Positions 23,435 through 31,314 of a stretch of 64,000 nt of DNA are shown in pieces. A program made the translations under genes and the position numbers. Each line of letters starts with the position of its first letter. The stretch's first letter is position 1. The notes under the pieces were generated by a model. The model had not been told where the DNA came from, did no database searches, and saw only the letters and a list, made by a program, of their open reading frames with translations. Source of the stretch: Onstottus_B arcticum (GTDB lineage: Bacteria; Acidobacteriota; Blastocatellia; UBA7656); assembly GCA_038040485.1 (NCBI GenBank), contig JBBPIE010000016.1:77261-141260 (forward strand). Direction: 5' to 3'.

Positions 23435-23684
23435 GTCGAAGGCGATGCCAACGTTCAAGTCCACAACCGAACTTGTCGACTACTTTGACACTCACGACCT
23501 CGGCGACCACTGGGAGAGCTTACCGGAAGCGAAACTCGACATAGATATCAGGAGGAGGCGACATTTGGTTGCGATCGATGAAAAGCTGATGAAGAGAGTT
23601 TCGGAGATTGCAAAGTCGAAGAGGATGCCTGCCGAGAGATTAATAAACCGGTGGCTTGAGGAAAAGGTGTTAAACTCTCCCTAG
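23421..23684 (+). CDS. CopG-type antitoxin (partner of BrnT-like toxin)
   Basis: 87 residues. The N-terminal half (FKSTTELVDYFDTHDLGDHW) and the ribbon-helix-helix part (LDIDIRRRRHLVAIDEKLMK, ISEIAKSKRMPAERLINRWL) match the CopG antitoxin family that pairs with BrnT-like toxins. The start is within the toxin gene (14-base overlap), preceded by GGAGAGAAG. It neutralises the toxin and represses the operon in related systems. Confidence 0.85.
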   Translation: MAKSKSKAMPTFKSTTELVDYFDTHDLGDHWESLPEAKLDIDIRRRRHLVAIDEKLMKRVSEIAKSKRMPAERLINRWLEEKVLNSP

Positions 23685-23734
23685 CACGACTCACGGACGG
23701 GTTAGCAATTCTGGAAGTTGGTCGTGGAAGATTT

Positions 23735-23920
23735 TCAACGCGAATTCGCTTCTCTAAGGGCACGGAGCTTTTCCCTGAACTTGGCCGCACGCTCAGGGAA
23801 AGAGGCCATACGCCGCATGGTCTCCTCTGGCGAGTTCGACATAGTTATCGGATGCCGTCTGGGCTTCTTTGTCTCCTCCGCCTTTTCGTCCGACCCATCA
23901 ACAAATTCTTGTTTACTCAT
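23735..23920 (-). CDS. Small charged protein of unknown function
   Basis: 61 residues from the ATG at 23920, which has GAGGAGATC upstream. It is highly charged and Lys/Arg/Glu-rich, with a helix ETMRRMASFPERAAKFREKL at the C-terminus; no signal peptide or motif. It converges on the CopG antitoxin gene. The ribosome site is the main support; it may not be expressed. Confidence 0.45.
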   Translation of the reverse strand: MSKQEFVDGSDEKAEETKKPRRHPITMSNSPEETMRRMASFPERAAKFREKLRALREANSR

Positions 23921-24039
23921 ACCGGCGATCTCCTCAGTGACGCGATATATCGACACGATCAGCGGGCGCGCGTGCAACCCTGGATCTCGCTAGACCAGCC
24001 GCGCCCGCTCCGCTGCATCGAGAGTTAGGTGTCGTTCGG

Positions 24040-24687
24040 CTACGCGCTCCATTCTTCAATCTCAATTTCCGCGAACCTATACTCGGGTTGATCCATAGGA
24101 AGAGCCAATGCTAGGTCGCGCGGAATGTTAATGTGAAAGACAGACTTTGCGTTGGCGGGCTTCAGCCGGTTCTTGCGGTTCACCCATCCGAGAACCTCAA
24201 CTCGATGACGCCCGGCCGCCCAGTTTGCTGCAGTATTTGGCTCGGTGAGCTCCAATTGAGCCAGCAACGGCTGACTGTTCTTGCTAGGGATCGGAATCGG
24301 CTGGGGCGTTCCGCTCGGTCGAACGCTCGTGGTGCCAGGAACGAACTCAAAGATCTCATTCCATAGGTACGTTTGGACCGTCGCGTCGGGGCTGGTTATC
24401 TTTGCCTCGAGGCGCTGGAGCGTTCCGAGCTTGACCGCATCATTCAAAAGCACACACCGAAGGTGGATCCGTCTGGCCCCGCCCGGCCCACGAACGATGG
24501 CCATTCTGTCGCCGGGAACGATTGAGACCTTCGCCCTTTGAACGAAGTTTTTGTAGATGGTGTACGCGCCCGTGAGGAGGGCGACACCGCTCACAAAATA
24601 ATCGAACCACGTCTTGTCGGCCATAGCATTCTGCACAGCTAACACGGAAATATCGGGAAAGGCCCTCGCCAGCCACTCCAAATTCAC
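24040..24687 (-). CDS. Membrane-anchored protein of unknown function
   Basis: 215 residues from GTG 24687, or 194 from the ATG at 24624. One hydrophobic helix (about 30-47, WFDYFVSGVALLTGAYTIY) is followed by a soluble beta-rich domain (VSIVPGDRMAIVRG, RRIHLRCVLLNDAVKLGTLQ, HRVEVLGWVNRK, SVFHINIPRDLA). An outward- or inward-facing stress-sensor type cannot be distinguished. The GTG directly follows the stop of the methyltransferase gene (TGA-A-GTG), which suggests coupling. Family not recognised. Confidence 0.7.
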   Translation of the reverse strand: MNLEWLARAFPDISVLAVQNAMADKTWFDYFVSGVALLTGAYTIYKNFVQRAKVSIVPGDRMAIVRGPGGARRIHLRCVLLNDAVKLGTLQRLEAKITSPDATVQTYLWNEIFEFVPGTTSVRPSGTPQPIPIPSKNSQPLLAQLELTEPNTAANWAAGRHRVEVLGWVNRKNRLKPANAKSVFHINIPRDLALALPMDQPEYRFAEIEIEEWSA

Positions 24688-24688
24688 T

Positions 24689-25705
24689 TCACTTCTGCGA
24701 CACGATCAACTGCTGAATCGCGGGCGGAATCTCATGAAGCTCGTTCTTCGCAAAGCCCGCGTTCTTGAACATCCGATCAAACTCCGCAAACGTGTAAGCA
24801 TCCCCGCTCGGAGTGGTGGCAAGCATCGTCAAGCTGAACCCCGCAACGCCCAGCGGCGAGACTCGATCCTCGTTTGGCACGAACTCGAGCGTGACGGCGC
24901 GGCCGCCTTCGGCAAGCGCCGCGTGCACCTTCCTCAGCAACGTCTCGTTTGTCGGCGGGTCGAAGTGATGCAGGAAATTCGTCAGCAGCACAACGTCGTA
25001 GCCGGTGCCGTAGTCGACATCAAATGCGCTGCCGGCAATCGTGCTGTGACGATCCGCAACGCCCGCGGCTTTCGCGTTCTCTTTGCTCACTTCTAAAACA
25101 CTGGCCCAATCCAAACCGACGATTTCTGCGTTTGGGTTGCGCGACGCGAAGGCCAGGCCGAACAACCCGTGGCTTGCGGCGATGTCGAGAACCTTGAGCT
25201 TGCGATTGGCTTCCGGGTCTATCATCTGAGCGATCCCCTGTGCTACGGGCCGCATCATCGGAGCCATCGCGCGTGCGAACTTGACCCACACCGGATGCTC
25301 GGGCGCGAGAGTGCCGTTGTCGGGCACGGCAGTCCCGCCTTTGCGTGCTGCTTCGGTGAGGTGCTTGAAGCCTTCTTTGATTTGATCGGAAGCGATGAAT
25401 TCGATAGCGCCTCCCATGTAAGCGGGCGAGCGCCGGTCCAGAAACACAGCCGAGTCTTGAGTCAGCGCGTAGTTGTTTCCTTCCTTTGTCAGAAAGCCAA
25501 TCATCGTGATGTAGTCGCAAAGAATCCGCGTACCCCGCTCCGAAGCGCCACAATGAGCGCCGATCTGGGCGGCGGTGCGATTGCCTTCGCCGATTGCGGT
25601 GAACAGATCAAGCTCTATCGCGGCTCTCATCGCGTCGCTGCGTTGATAAGCTGTGATGGTCTCAAAGAAAAGTGCTGGTGATGGTTGTTGTGCCTGAGCA
25701 GACAT
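24689..25705 (-). CDS. SAM-dependent O-methyltransferase with winged-helix N-domain
   Basis: 338 residues. The N-terminal dimerisation/winged-helix domain (1-85: AMRAAIELDLFTAIGEGNRT, AQIGAHCGASERGTRILCDY) is typical of plant/bacterial small-molecule O-methyltransferases. The C-terminal Rossmann domain has LDIAASHGLFGLAFASRN (motif I, with AAS instead of GGG), IVGLDWASVLEVSKENAK, VLLTNFLHHFDPP with the catalytic His, and GGRAVTLEFVPNEDR. It probably methylates a hydroxyl on a secondary or cofactor-like metabolite; substrate unknown. Initiated from the ATG at 25705. Confidence 0.9.
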   Translation of the reverse strand: MSAQAQQPSPALFFETITAYQRSDAMRAAIELDLFTAIGEGNRTAAQIGAHCGASERGTRILCDYITMIGFLTKEGNNYALTQDSAVFLDRRSPAYMGGAIEFIASDQIKEGFKHLTEAARKGGTAVPDNGTLAPEHPVWVKFARAMAPMMRPVAQGIAQMIDPEANRKLKVLDIAASHGLFGLAFASRNPNAEIVGLDWASVLEVSKENAKAAGVADRHSTIAGSAFDVDYGTGYDVVLLTNFLHHFDPPTNETLLRKVHAALAEGGRAVTLEFVPNEDRVSPLGVAGFSLTMLATTPSGDAYTFAEFDRMFKNAGFAKNELHEIPPAIQQLIVSQK

Positions 25706-25858
25706 TGATTGGCGATTCCCCTTTCGAGATGAATGATGAACGCTATTAGCTTACCGTTGGGATTCCGTTCCTTCAAACGCTCGCTGTAGATGCTATCGGA
25801 CGGCAGAGGCTCTTGCCTTGCCGCACCTTTAACCACAATCGGCGGCGGCGGCTCGATC

Positions 25859-26161
25859 TCATACGCGGTCACGCCAGACCCGATCGTGGCGGGCGTCGTG
25901 AATGACAGCGAATACGTGGACCGTTTGGCCTTCAACGTAGTAGCAGATGCGATAGGGAAAGCGGCGGGGATGAACCCAACGTACACTCTTGCGGCGGTAG
26001 CGAATACGAGGTACCAACGCTCGTTCGGCAAGCCAGTCGATCGCCTTGTTTACTTCGGCTGCAAAATCCGCGCCCAACCCCTCACGCTCGCCTTCATACC
26101 AGCGAGCCGCCTCTATGATGTCCGAAAGCGCAGCCGGCAGGATGTCAACGATGTAGCTCAT
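25859..26161 (-). CDS. ParE/RelE-family toxin
   Basis: 100 residues with the ParE wording: YIVDILPAALSDIIEAARWY, GLGADFAAEVNKAIDWLAER, and RRFPYRICYYVEGQTVHVFA before HDARHDRVWRDR. ParE relatives poison gyrase and RelE relatives cleave mRNA; the family alone does not tell which. The start overlaps the antitoxin stop by four bases (ATGA), antitoxin first, typical of ParE-type pairs with this antitoxin class. Confidence 0.9.
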   Translation of the reverse strand: MSYIVDILPAALSDIIEAARWYEGEREGLGADFAAEVNKAIDWLAERALVPRIRYRRKSVRWVHPRRFPYRICYYVEGQTVHVFAVIHDARHDRVWRDRV

Positions 26162-26391
26162 TTCTTGAGACGAGCGTTGATCCCGGCTTTAGCCTCATCC
26201 CACGGGATGAAGCTGCTCGGATTACGCTCACATTCATCAAGCCGCGAATCGATCAGGGCCTTCTCGTCGTCCGCCAGTTGCCCATCGTCGAGCCAGTCCG
26301 TTCCATCGATCTCCGCCAGTAGTTCTCGGACCTCCTGGCGTTCCTCGGGAGTGAGCTTTGGGAGTTCGGTGAGAATTTCGTTTTTGCTCAT
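26158..26391 (-). CDS. Addiction-module antitoxin (PF09720-type)
   Basis: 77 residues, acidic. LTELPKLTPEERQEVRELLA is the conserved N-terminal segment of the short helical antitoxins that accompany ParE-type toxins, and the WDEAKAGINARLKK end matches the toxin-wrapping tail. It probably has no separate DNA-binding domain. Start ATG 26391; Shine-Dalgarno weak. Confidence 0.87.
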   Translation of the reverse strand: MSKNEILTELPKLTPEERQEVRELLAEIDGTDWLDDGQLADDEKALIDSRLDECERNPSSFIPWDEAKAGINARLKK

Positions 26392-26470
26392 GGCAAAACC
26401 CTAAATGAATGACCGGGCCTTCGACAAGCGAGCGAAGTGAACACAGGGTTGGCAAGACGAAGGGTGTCGC

Positions 26471-27820
26471 TTAAGAACCGGCGGGCGCGCGATAACCCGG
26501 TCTTGCTCGAATCACGACTCTCTTCCGATTCGTGCGAACCTGAATCTTCCGATAGCTGCCGTCTCTCGCGGCGTTCGAAGGGTAATAGCCCAGCGCGTAT
26601 TGAGTCCGCAACTCGGCCGCGATCTGCGCGAACGCCGCCGGCAGCGAGTAGAGCGTGTCGGCGCGAGACACCTTACCTCCCGAGAACGCCGCCAGGTCAT
26701 TCAGGTATCTGTCCGCAAGCTCGTACAAAGCATCCATCTCGACGCTCACCGGGTCATTGCGCCTGGGCCGCCCCGGATCAGGATTGCGCCCGTCGGGAAA
26801 CCGATTGTCTTGAGGAAACCGGTTGTCCTGAGGAAACCGATTGTCCTGAGGATAACGATTGTCTTGTGGATAGCGATTGTCTTGAGGGTATCGATTGTCG
26901 GGCCGGCCTCCGGGGTAAGGGGTCGTCCGCGGAAACGGAGATTCCATTGGTGGAATGCGGACATCTCCAGTAGGAGGACCGATCGGCGGAAGACGCGGCA
27001 TCTCTCCGCCGGGAACGGTTGGCGGCGTTGTGCCGGTTGGTGGGCGCTTGATGATGCCGCCGATTCCGCCCTGGCTTCGCATCATCGCTTCCGTCTCGAC
27101 CCGCGTATCGTAGCGAATCGGATACACGATCACTCCGGATTCTTCCAAGGCTATGACGTTGTCCTCGTAACGCGCCCTGGCGCTGTACATATCCACACCG
27201 TCGGTGAACAACACAATAGCCTTGCGCCCCTTGATCGTCCGCAGCACTCGCAGCGCGAGCGCTACCGCATCGTAGAGCTTCGTGCCTTGCCCGGGCCGGG
27301 TTTGATTTATCGCCCCTCTAAGTTCCGAGCGATCGCTTGTGAAGTCGCACAGGTCGCGGACCTCGTCGTCAAACGAGATGACCTTTACGCGATCCGCGGG
27401 CTTGAGCTGTTCGACAAAAGTCGCGGCCGCACTCCGGATTTGCCCGAGCTTTTCCTGAGTGCTTGCGCTGGTGTCCAGCATCAGCACGACATGAAACGGT
27501 TCGTTGATGGTAGCGAAGAAGACGATCTCCTGGCTGACTCCGTCCTCATGAAGAGAGAATTGCTCGCGACGCATGTCAGGGATGTATCTGCCGTCGCGAT
27601 CGCTGGCGATGACAGGAACGGTCACCAGCGTCGCTTCGAGTTTAATCGCCTGGTCGCTTTGGTTTTCGTCGTTGCGAGGGGTCTCGACGTGCGCGGGCTG
27701 AGCCTTCTTAGCCGGATCGCTTTGCTGGGGGTTTTGAGAAGCCTGACCAAAGGCAGCCGTCGCCAGAACCAGCATCAACCCGATTGCTGCAATGCGGCTT
27801 TGTGGGTTCGATGATCGCAT
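26471..27820 (-). CDS. Exported VWFA-domain protein (acidobacterial type)
   Basis: 449 residues from the ATG at 27820 (GGAGGG just upstream). A signal peptide ends near AAFG-QASQ. A von Willebrand A domain (about 75-270) has the MIDAS start VVLMLDTSASTQEKL, the Thr-containing GQGTKLYDAVALAL and FTDGVDMYS. The wording ATLVTVPVIASDRDGRYIPD and EDGVSQEIVFFATINEPF is that of the VWFA-related proteins abundant in Acidobacteria. A tandem hexapeptide NRYPQD/NRFPQD, six copies, lies around residues 305-340 between VWFA and a C-terminal helical segment ending in RKRVVIRARPGYRAPAGS. It probably binds proteins or metal at the cell envelope; specific role unknown. Confidence 0.9.
   Translation of the reverse strand: MRSSNPQSRIAAIGLMLVLATAAFGQASQNPQQSDPAKKAQPAHVETPRNDENQSDQAIKLEATLVTVPVIASDRDGRYIPDMRREQFSLHEDGVSQEIVFFATINEPFHVVLMLDTSASTQEKLGQIRSAAATFVEQLKPADRVKVISFDDEVRDLCDFTSDRSELRGAINQTRPGQGTKLYDAVALALRVLRTIKGRKAIVLFTDGVDMYSARARYEDNVIALEESGVIVYPIRYDTRVETEAMMRSQGGIGGIIKRPPTGTTPPTVPGGEMPRLPPIGPPTGDVRIPPMESPFPRTTPYPGGRPDNRYPQDNRYPQDNRYPQDNRFPQDNRFPQDNRFPDGRNPDPGRPRRNDPVSVEMDALYELADRYLNDLAAFSGGKVSRADTLYSLPAAFAQIAAELRTQYALGYYPSNAARDGSYRKIQVRTNRKRVVIRARPGYRAPAGS
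26797..26905 (+). repeat. 18-bp tandem repeat inside the VWFA gene
   Basis: Six copies of an 18-base unit (about GATTGTCCTGAGGAAACC on the + strand) encode the hexapeptide N-R-Y/F-P-Q-D. Copy differences lie mainly at the Y/F codon. The unit length is a multiple of three, so copy-number change would keep the frame. Confidence 0.85.
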
Positions 27821-27913
27821 ACGCCCTCCAATATGAAGCTCGTGAGGATGAACGAACTCGCTGGCGATCCTTTCACCTCGGATTCGGTGCGTCAAGCTCG
27901 GATAAAACCGTCT

Positions 27914-28031
27914 ACTCTGCGCAAACCTCACCGTCTCAGCGGCTCTGCGGTTAGCGAGGACTTTCAGGCTTTCTAATTTTCAACGCCCTCTAACCGCGGA
28001 GTCGCCGAGACGCTGAGGTTTGCGCAGAGAA
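27914..28031. repeat. Palindromic element, GCGCAAACCTCA family, copy 1
   Basis: TCTGCGCAAACCTCACCGTCTCAGCGGCTCTGCGGTTAG and, after about 40 bases, CTAACCGCGGAGTCGCCGAGACGCTGAGGTTTGCGCAGA form an inverted repeat of about 38 base pairs. A second copy is at 53231-53333. It lies upstream of the VWFA gene, between it and the gene at 28102. Confidence 0.87.
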
Positions 28032-28101
28032 GTAATCCGATAGGCTCCTGGAGATCGGACTACCAACTTCCCTCCGAACCTCGCCATGGACATCCGTAGC
28101 C

Positions 28102-28560
28102 CTACGTAGCTTTGAGTTTCTTACGGAGCCGCCACATCGTGCGCGGCATGGTTATCCAGGAAGACCGCGGCAGCCGCGAGAGCGACTTCGAGAGCAGTTG
28201 CCGTTCTTCGACATCGAGCTTGATCTGACAAGTCCAGCGCGCAAGCTCCACGGTGACCTGCCGGAGCTTCAATCGATCCTCAGGAGAGGACGGATGCGCG
28301 GCGACCGGCTGTCCAGTTGCCATCAACTCGAACATCCCGCACTCAATCATCGCCTCGCGGAGATGATTGTTCAGATGTCGCACGAGTTGCTGCTCGGGAT
28401 CGAGCTTGCCGCCGCAGAGCAGTTCTTCGACGCTTTCGACAACGGGGCAAGCCTCTTCGCAGGACTCGGCATCGGGTACGGGCGCCGCGCTGCCGCCTTG
28501 AAGAGCAAACAGCAGCAGGCTGATCTCATCGTGCGAGAGTGTTGTTGGAATGGCATCCAT
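28102..28560 (-). CDS. Hypothetical protein downstream of mazF
   Basis: 152 residues from the ATG at 28560, the first after the mazF stop at 28572. It is acidic at the N-terminus (LSHDEISLLLFALQGG, EACPVVESVEELLCGGKL), and a C-terminal basic tail (MPRTMWRLRKKLKAT) ends it. No signal peptide; no domain recognised. It runs 11 bases after mazF in the same direction, so is probably co-transcribed with the toxin-antitoxin pair. An in-frame GTG further up overlaps mazF and is less likely. Confidence 0.6.
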   Translation of the reverse strand: MDAIPTTLSHDEISLLLFALQGGSAAPVPDAESCEEACPVVESVEELLCGGKLDPEQQLVRHLNNHLREAMIECGMFELMATGQPVAAHPSSPEDRLKLRQVTVELARWTCQIKLDVEERQLLSKSLSRLPRSSWITMPRTMWRLRKKLKAT

Positions 28561-28571
28561 CGCTCTGAGAC

Positions 28572-28931
28572 TCAAGCAATCCCCAACGCCGCCTTCAGGC
28601 AATCATCCACCTGTGACATTGACGGCGCAGGCAGGCTTCCGAGAACCCGAAGAAGCAATCCGCGGTCATAGGTTATCAGGTTCTCGCATTGAACGATCGA
28701 GTCAATCCGCAGGCCTGATTGCCGTCCCTCAACCGTCGTGATGTCGACGAACAATTGAGTGTTCGCCCCAGTTCGGCGCTGCCGGCTGCTTGTAATGACA
28801 GCGAGGATGGTGTCGTCGAGCCGGTGATTCCATACATCGGATTGAACGACGAGCGCAGGACGTACCTTGCTCCCGGTTTGGTCGCTGTAAGGAAAGTCTA
28901 CGAGAACTATGTCGCCACGCTGGACATTCAT
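28572..28931 (-). CDS. mazF: MazF/PemK-family toxin
   Basis: 119 residues, with the MazF SH3-like fold: VQRGDIVLVDFPYSDQTGSK, RPALVVQSD, ILAVITSSR, SGLRIDSIVQCENLITYDRG. MazF toxins are sequence-specific mRNA/rRNA endoribonucleases. The conserved Arg in KVRPALVV and Thr/Ser in ITSS are present. It overlaps the upstream antitoxin stop (ATGA). Confidence 0.92.
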   Translation of the reverse strand: MNVQRGDIVLVDFPYSDQTGSKVRPALVVQSDVWNHRLDDTILAVITSSRQRRTGANTQLFVDITTVEGRQSGLRIDSIVQCENLITYDRGLLLRVLGSLPAPSMSQVDDCLKAALGIA

Positions 28932-29191
28932 TGTTGTCGGCGAGGATCAAGATCGTTGTACACATCCATCTCCGGGTCATCCCATCCGGCACGCAAGCCC
29001 GCCTGCAGCATCAACGCGCGTTTCTCATCCTGGGTCAGCGTTGAATGCTCGTAGAACAGCTCTCGTAGCTGATCGTATAGGTCCGCAGGCAAGAGAACGT
29101 ATTCGCTCTTGGTTTCCGGATCGGTGAGACGGACAGGTTGATCCTCTGAGGTTCGAACTGCTTCTTGGATATCTTTGGGTAGAGTGATCAT
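28928..29191 (-). CDS. Antitoxin of the MazF pair
   Basis: 87 residues, acidic, upstream partner of mazF. ITLPKDIQEAVRTSEDQPVR and DPETKSEYVLLPADLYDQLR resemble a short antitoxin that occurs next to MazF in many genomes; the Leu/Glu-rich C-half (LTQDEKRALMLQAGLRAGWD) would wrap the toxin. A MazE swapped-hairpin or RHH domain is not evident. The start is ATG 29191 with GGAGAAGAAGG upstream. MazF-type assignment of the pair is by position. Confidence 0.75.
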   Translation of the reverse strand: MITLPKDIQEAVRTSEDQPVRLTDPETKSEYVLLPADLYDQLRELFYEHSTLTQDEKRALMLQAGLRAGWDDPEMDVYNDLDPRRQQ

Positions 29192-29354
29192 GGAATCGCC
29201 TTCTTCTCCGATGCGGTGATTATTTCAAAGCGGAGATGTACTGGCAAGGCAGAAGGCTAACGAAATATTCAATCAGATCTTTTTTTCCGTTTCCGTCGCG
29301 ATATAGCGCGGTGATTCCTCCGACGATATAGTGAAAAATCGAAAGGAGTCTTAG

Positions 29355-29399
29355 ATGTTCCTCGTCCTGATTCATATGATCCTCTGGCCTTCGGCGTGA
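29355..29399 (+). CDS. Possible 14-residue hydrophobic peptide
   Basis: AAAGGAG sits 6 bases before an ATG that opens MFLVLIHMILWPSA and stops. AT-rich DNA with two GATATAG words (29300 and 29325) lies just upstream. The reading is very short, so this may be chance. It could be a small leader or a type I-like peptide. The only evidence is the ribosome site and hydrophobicity. Confidence 0.2.
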   Translation: MFLVLIHMILWPSA

Positions 29400-29443
29400 G
29401 TTGCTACATCGAACGCGAGTCTCTCTTTCCGGCCTCTGAAAGG

Positions 29444-30223
29444 TCAGGCCAGAACGAACAGCCGCTTAAAGTTTTCCGAAGTTAAGCTGGCGAACTCTTC
29501 CAGTTCAACGCCGCACGCCGCTGCTATGCACCGCGCGGTCTCGACCACGTAAGCCGGTTCGTTGCGCCGGCCGCGATAAGGAATGGGCGCGAGAAACGGA
29601 CTGTCGGTTTCGATCAGTATCTTGTCGAGCGGCAGATGCTTGGCCGTCTCGCGAAGATTCTCAGCTTTCTTGAACGTGACCACACCCGAGAACGAGATTA
29701 AGAAGCCTAGCTCCACCGCCGTTTCGGCAAACGCGCGTGTGCCGGTGAAACAGTGAATGACTCCGCCGAGGCCCGAGTCCTTCCACTCCTCGTCGAGGAT
29801 CGCAATCGTATCGGCTTCCGCTTCGCGAGTATGAATCGAGATCGGGAGCCCGCGCTCGCGCGCCATTCGCAACTGCTTTCTGAAAGCTTCGCGCTGCACC
29901 TCGCGAGGTGAGTTGTCGTAATGATAATCCAACCCGATCTCGCCCCATGCGATCACCTTTGGGTGTTGTGACAGATCGGCAAGCTTCGCGTACATTTCAC
30001 CATCGAGCAGGCGAGCTTCGTGCGGGTGAACTCCGACCGTCGTGTAGATGAACGGATATTCGTCGGCGAGTCGAAAAGCTGCCGCGTGCGAGTCGGCGGC
30101 GACCTCGCCGTTGCCTACGCACACGATGATCTCGACTCCGGCCTGGAGCGCTCGCCGGATGACGGCTTCCCGGTCAGCGTCGAACTCGGATCCTTCGATG
30201 TGTGCGTGTGAGTCGATGTACAA
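29444..30223 (-). CDS. tatD: TatD-family metal-dependent hydrolase
   Basis: 259 residues, the TatD TIM barrel. Metal ligands are in MYIDSHAHI (HxH), AWGEIGLDYH (Glu), ISIHTREA (His), VIHCFTG (His) and LIETDSPFLAP (Asp). TatD enzymes are Mg-dependent 3'-5' DNases and act in DNA repair; some paralogues remain unassigned. The start is TTG 30223, in the family position; no ATG is nearby. Confidence 0.95.
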   Translation of the reverse strand: MYIDSHAHIEGSEFDADREAVIRRALQAGVEIIVCVGNGEVAADSHAAAFRLADEYPFIYTTVGVHPHEARLLDGEMYAKLADLSQHPKVIAWGEIGLDYHYDNSPREVQREAFRKQLRMARERGLPISIHTREAEADTIAILDEEWKDSGLGGVIHCFTGTRAFAETAVELGFLISFSGVVTFKKAENLRETAKHLPLDKILIETDSPFLAPIPYRGRRNEPAYVVETARCIAAACGVELEEFASLTSENFKRLFVLA

Positions 30224-30259
30224 GTGTGTCGGCCTCGGAGCGAAATGATAGCATGGCAG

Positions 30260-30386
30260 GTGTAGGGCAGGGCTTGTCCCTGCCCGACTCGCGCGAAGCG
30301 CGATGACTTTTCATTGTGGTCGGTTTCTGACAATGACAATCATTGTGCTTCGCACAATCCGGGCAGGGACAAGCCCAGCCCCTACA
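30260..30386. repeat. Palindromic element, GTAGGGCAGGGCTTGTCCCTGCCC family
   Basis: GTAGGGCAGGGCTTGTCCCTGCC at the left and GGGCAGGGACAAGCCCAGCCCCTAC at the right form the outer arms. Inside, ATTGTGGTCGG and GACAATGACAATCATTGTG make minor hairpins. It separates tatD and the merR promoter, between divergent genes. Confidence 0.82.
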
Positions 30387-30397
30387 AAAGAATCTTG

Positions 30398-30429
30398 TTG
30401 ACTCTATACCCGGGTACAAGGTTGATAAT
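30398..30429 (+). promoter_or_regulatory. MerR-type promoter and operator of merR unit
   Basis: TTGACT (30398-30403) and GATAAT (30424-30429) are 20 bases apart; TGATAA one base earlier gives 19. The long spacer (TATACCCGGGTACAAGG) is a dyad and continues into the -10. A stretched 19-20 base spacer with a dyad is the hallmark of promoters activated by MerR-family regulators. The regulator gene begins 25 bases downstream, so the unit is probably self-regulated. Confidence 0.75.
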
Positions 30430-30454
30430 GCTATGTCACAGCGGCGGAGGTGCG

Positions 30455-30859
30455 ATGCGAATCGGAAAGCTAGCAGCGCAGGCGGAAGTGAACGTTCAAA
30501 CGATTCGGCTCTATGAACGAATCGGGTTGCTAAAGAAGCCAGGGCGAAGGAAGTCAGGCTATCGCGAATACACGGACGACGCGGTGACGTTTATTCGCTT
30601 TATAAGACAGGCCAAATCGCTGGGCTTCACGTTGAACGAGATCAAGTCGCTGATTGATATGCGAGAGAAGGGCTCGCATACAATGGCGGATATGCGCGCG
30701 ATCGCTCAGGCAAGGCTGCGTGCGATAGACGAGAAGATCCAGCAGCTTCAAGCAATGCGCGAAGCGATCCAGCACGGCCTCAATCACTGCGGCTGCCCCG
30801 AGCAGTTTCCGGCTTGTGTGTTTGTTCAGCTCTTCGAAGGAAATGAATCGAACCCGTAA
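30455..30859 (+). CDS. MerR-family metal/thiol-responsive regulator
   Basis: 134 residues from ATG 30455 (GCGGAGG upstream). The N-terminal winged HTH is MRIGKLAAQAEVNVQTIRLY, ERIGLLKKPGRRKSGYREYT. A dimerisation coiled coil (about 75-110) precedes a C-terminal cysteine cluster, NHCGCPEQFPACVF, of the heavy-metal MerR type. The gene has a MerR-type stretched promoter. The metal is not readable from the sequence: three Cys (CxCx6C) could bind Hg, Cd, Pb, Zn or sense thiol stress. It is followed by an exported protein with an FCC motif in the same transcript. Confidence 0.9.
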   Translation: MRIGKLAAQAEVNVQTIRLYERIGLLKKPGRRKSGYREYTDDAVTFIRFIRQAKSLGFTLNEIKSLIDMREKGSHTMADMRAIAQARLRAIDEKIQQLQAMREAIQHGLNHCGCPEQFPACVFVQLFEGNESNP

Positions 30860-30868
30860 GGAGGAATG

Positions 30869-31309
30869 ATGAACAAGATGATGTTCGTGTTAGCGCTCGG
30901 AGCGATCGTAGGACTTTGCACTGCCGCCTCAGCGCAACAAAAACGACCCGTAACAAAAAAACCGGCGCCACAAGTAAAATCGGACACCAGGTCAAAGTCC
31001 GACCAGCCGATCGCATGCAATCTCTTTGGACTGACTGAACAACAACGCAGCCGCCGGCAGGAACTGCGCGAGCTGCTGTTCGAGAGCGGCCAGGAAGTGC
31101 GCGAGCTGCCGGACGGTTACGCGATAAGTTTGCCGGCAACCGCGGCAAACATCCTTGCCGCCGCTGAATTCGTCACACTCGAACGATTCTGTTGCTCGTT
31201 CTTCCGGTTTGAGCTTGCGGTTGGCGGGGAGGCTGAGCCTCTCTGGCTTCGGCTCACAGGTGGAAAGGACGTCAAAGAATTCCTGAAGTCTGAACTCATG
31301 CGAAAATGA
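30869..31309 (+). CDS. Exported protein with ERFCCSFF motif
   Basis: 146 residues (147 if the ATG at 30866 is used). The Sec signal is MNKMMFVLALGAIVGLCTAA. The mature N-terminus is basic; the C-terminal domain runs from IACNLFGLTEQQRSRRQELR through EVRELPDGYAISLPA to LERFCCSFFRFELAV and WLRLTGGKDVKEFL. The Cys pair in ERxCC[SP]FxxF and the LTG-xxxVKxFL end recur in proteins found beside MerR regulators, which I recall only as an unnamed family. A role in metal or thiol binding is inferred. TAAGGAGGAATG puts the start at 30866-30869. It lies 10 bases after merR. Confidence 0.8.
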   Translation: MNKMMFVLALGAIVGLCTAASAQQKRPVTKKPAPQVKSDTRSKSDQPIACNLFGLTEQQRSRRQELRELLFESGQEVRELPDGYAISLPATAANILAAAEFVTLERFCCSFFRFELAVGGEAEPLWLRLTGGKDVKEFLKSELMRK

Positions 31310-31314
31310 GTGTG

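Noticed and set aside
26797..26905. CRISPR-like 18-base repeats
   Set aside because: Tandem units in frame inside a coding gene without spacers.
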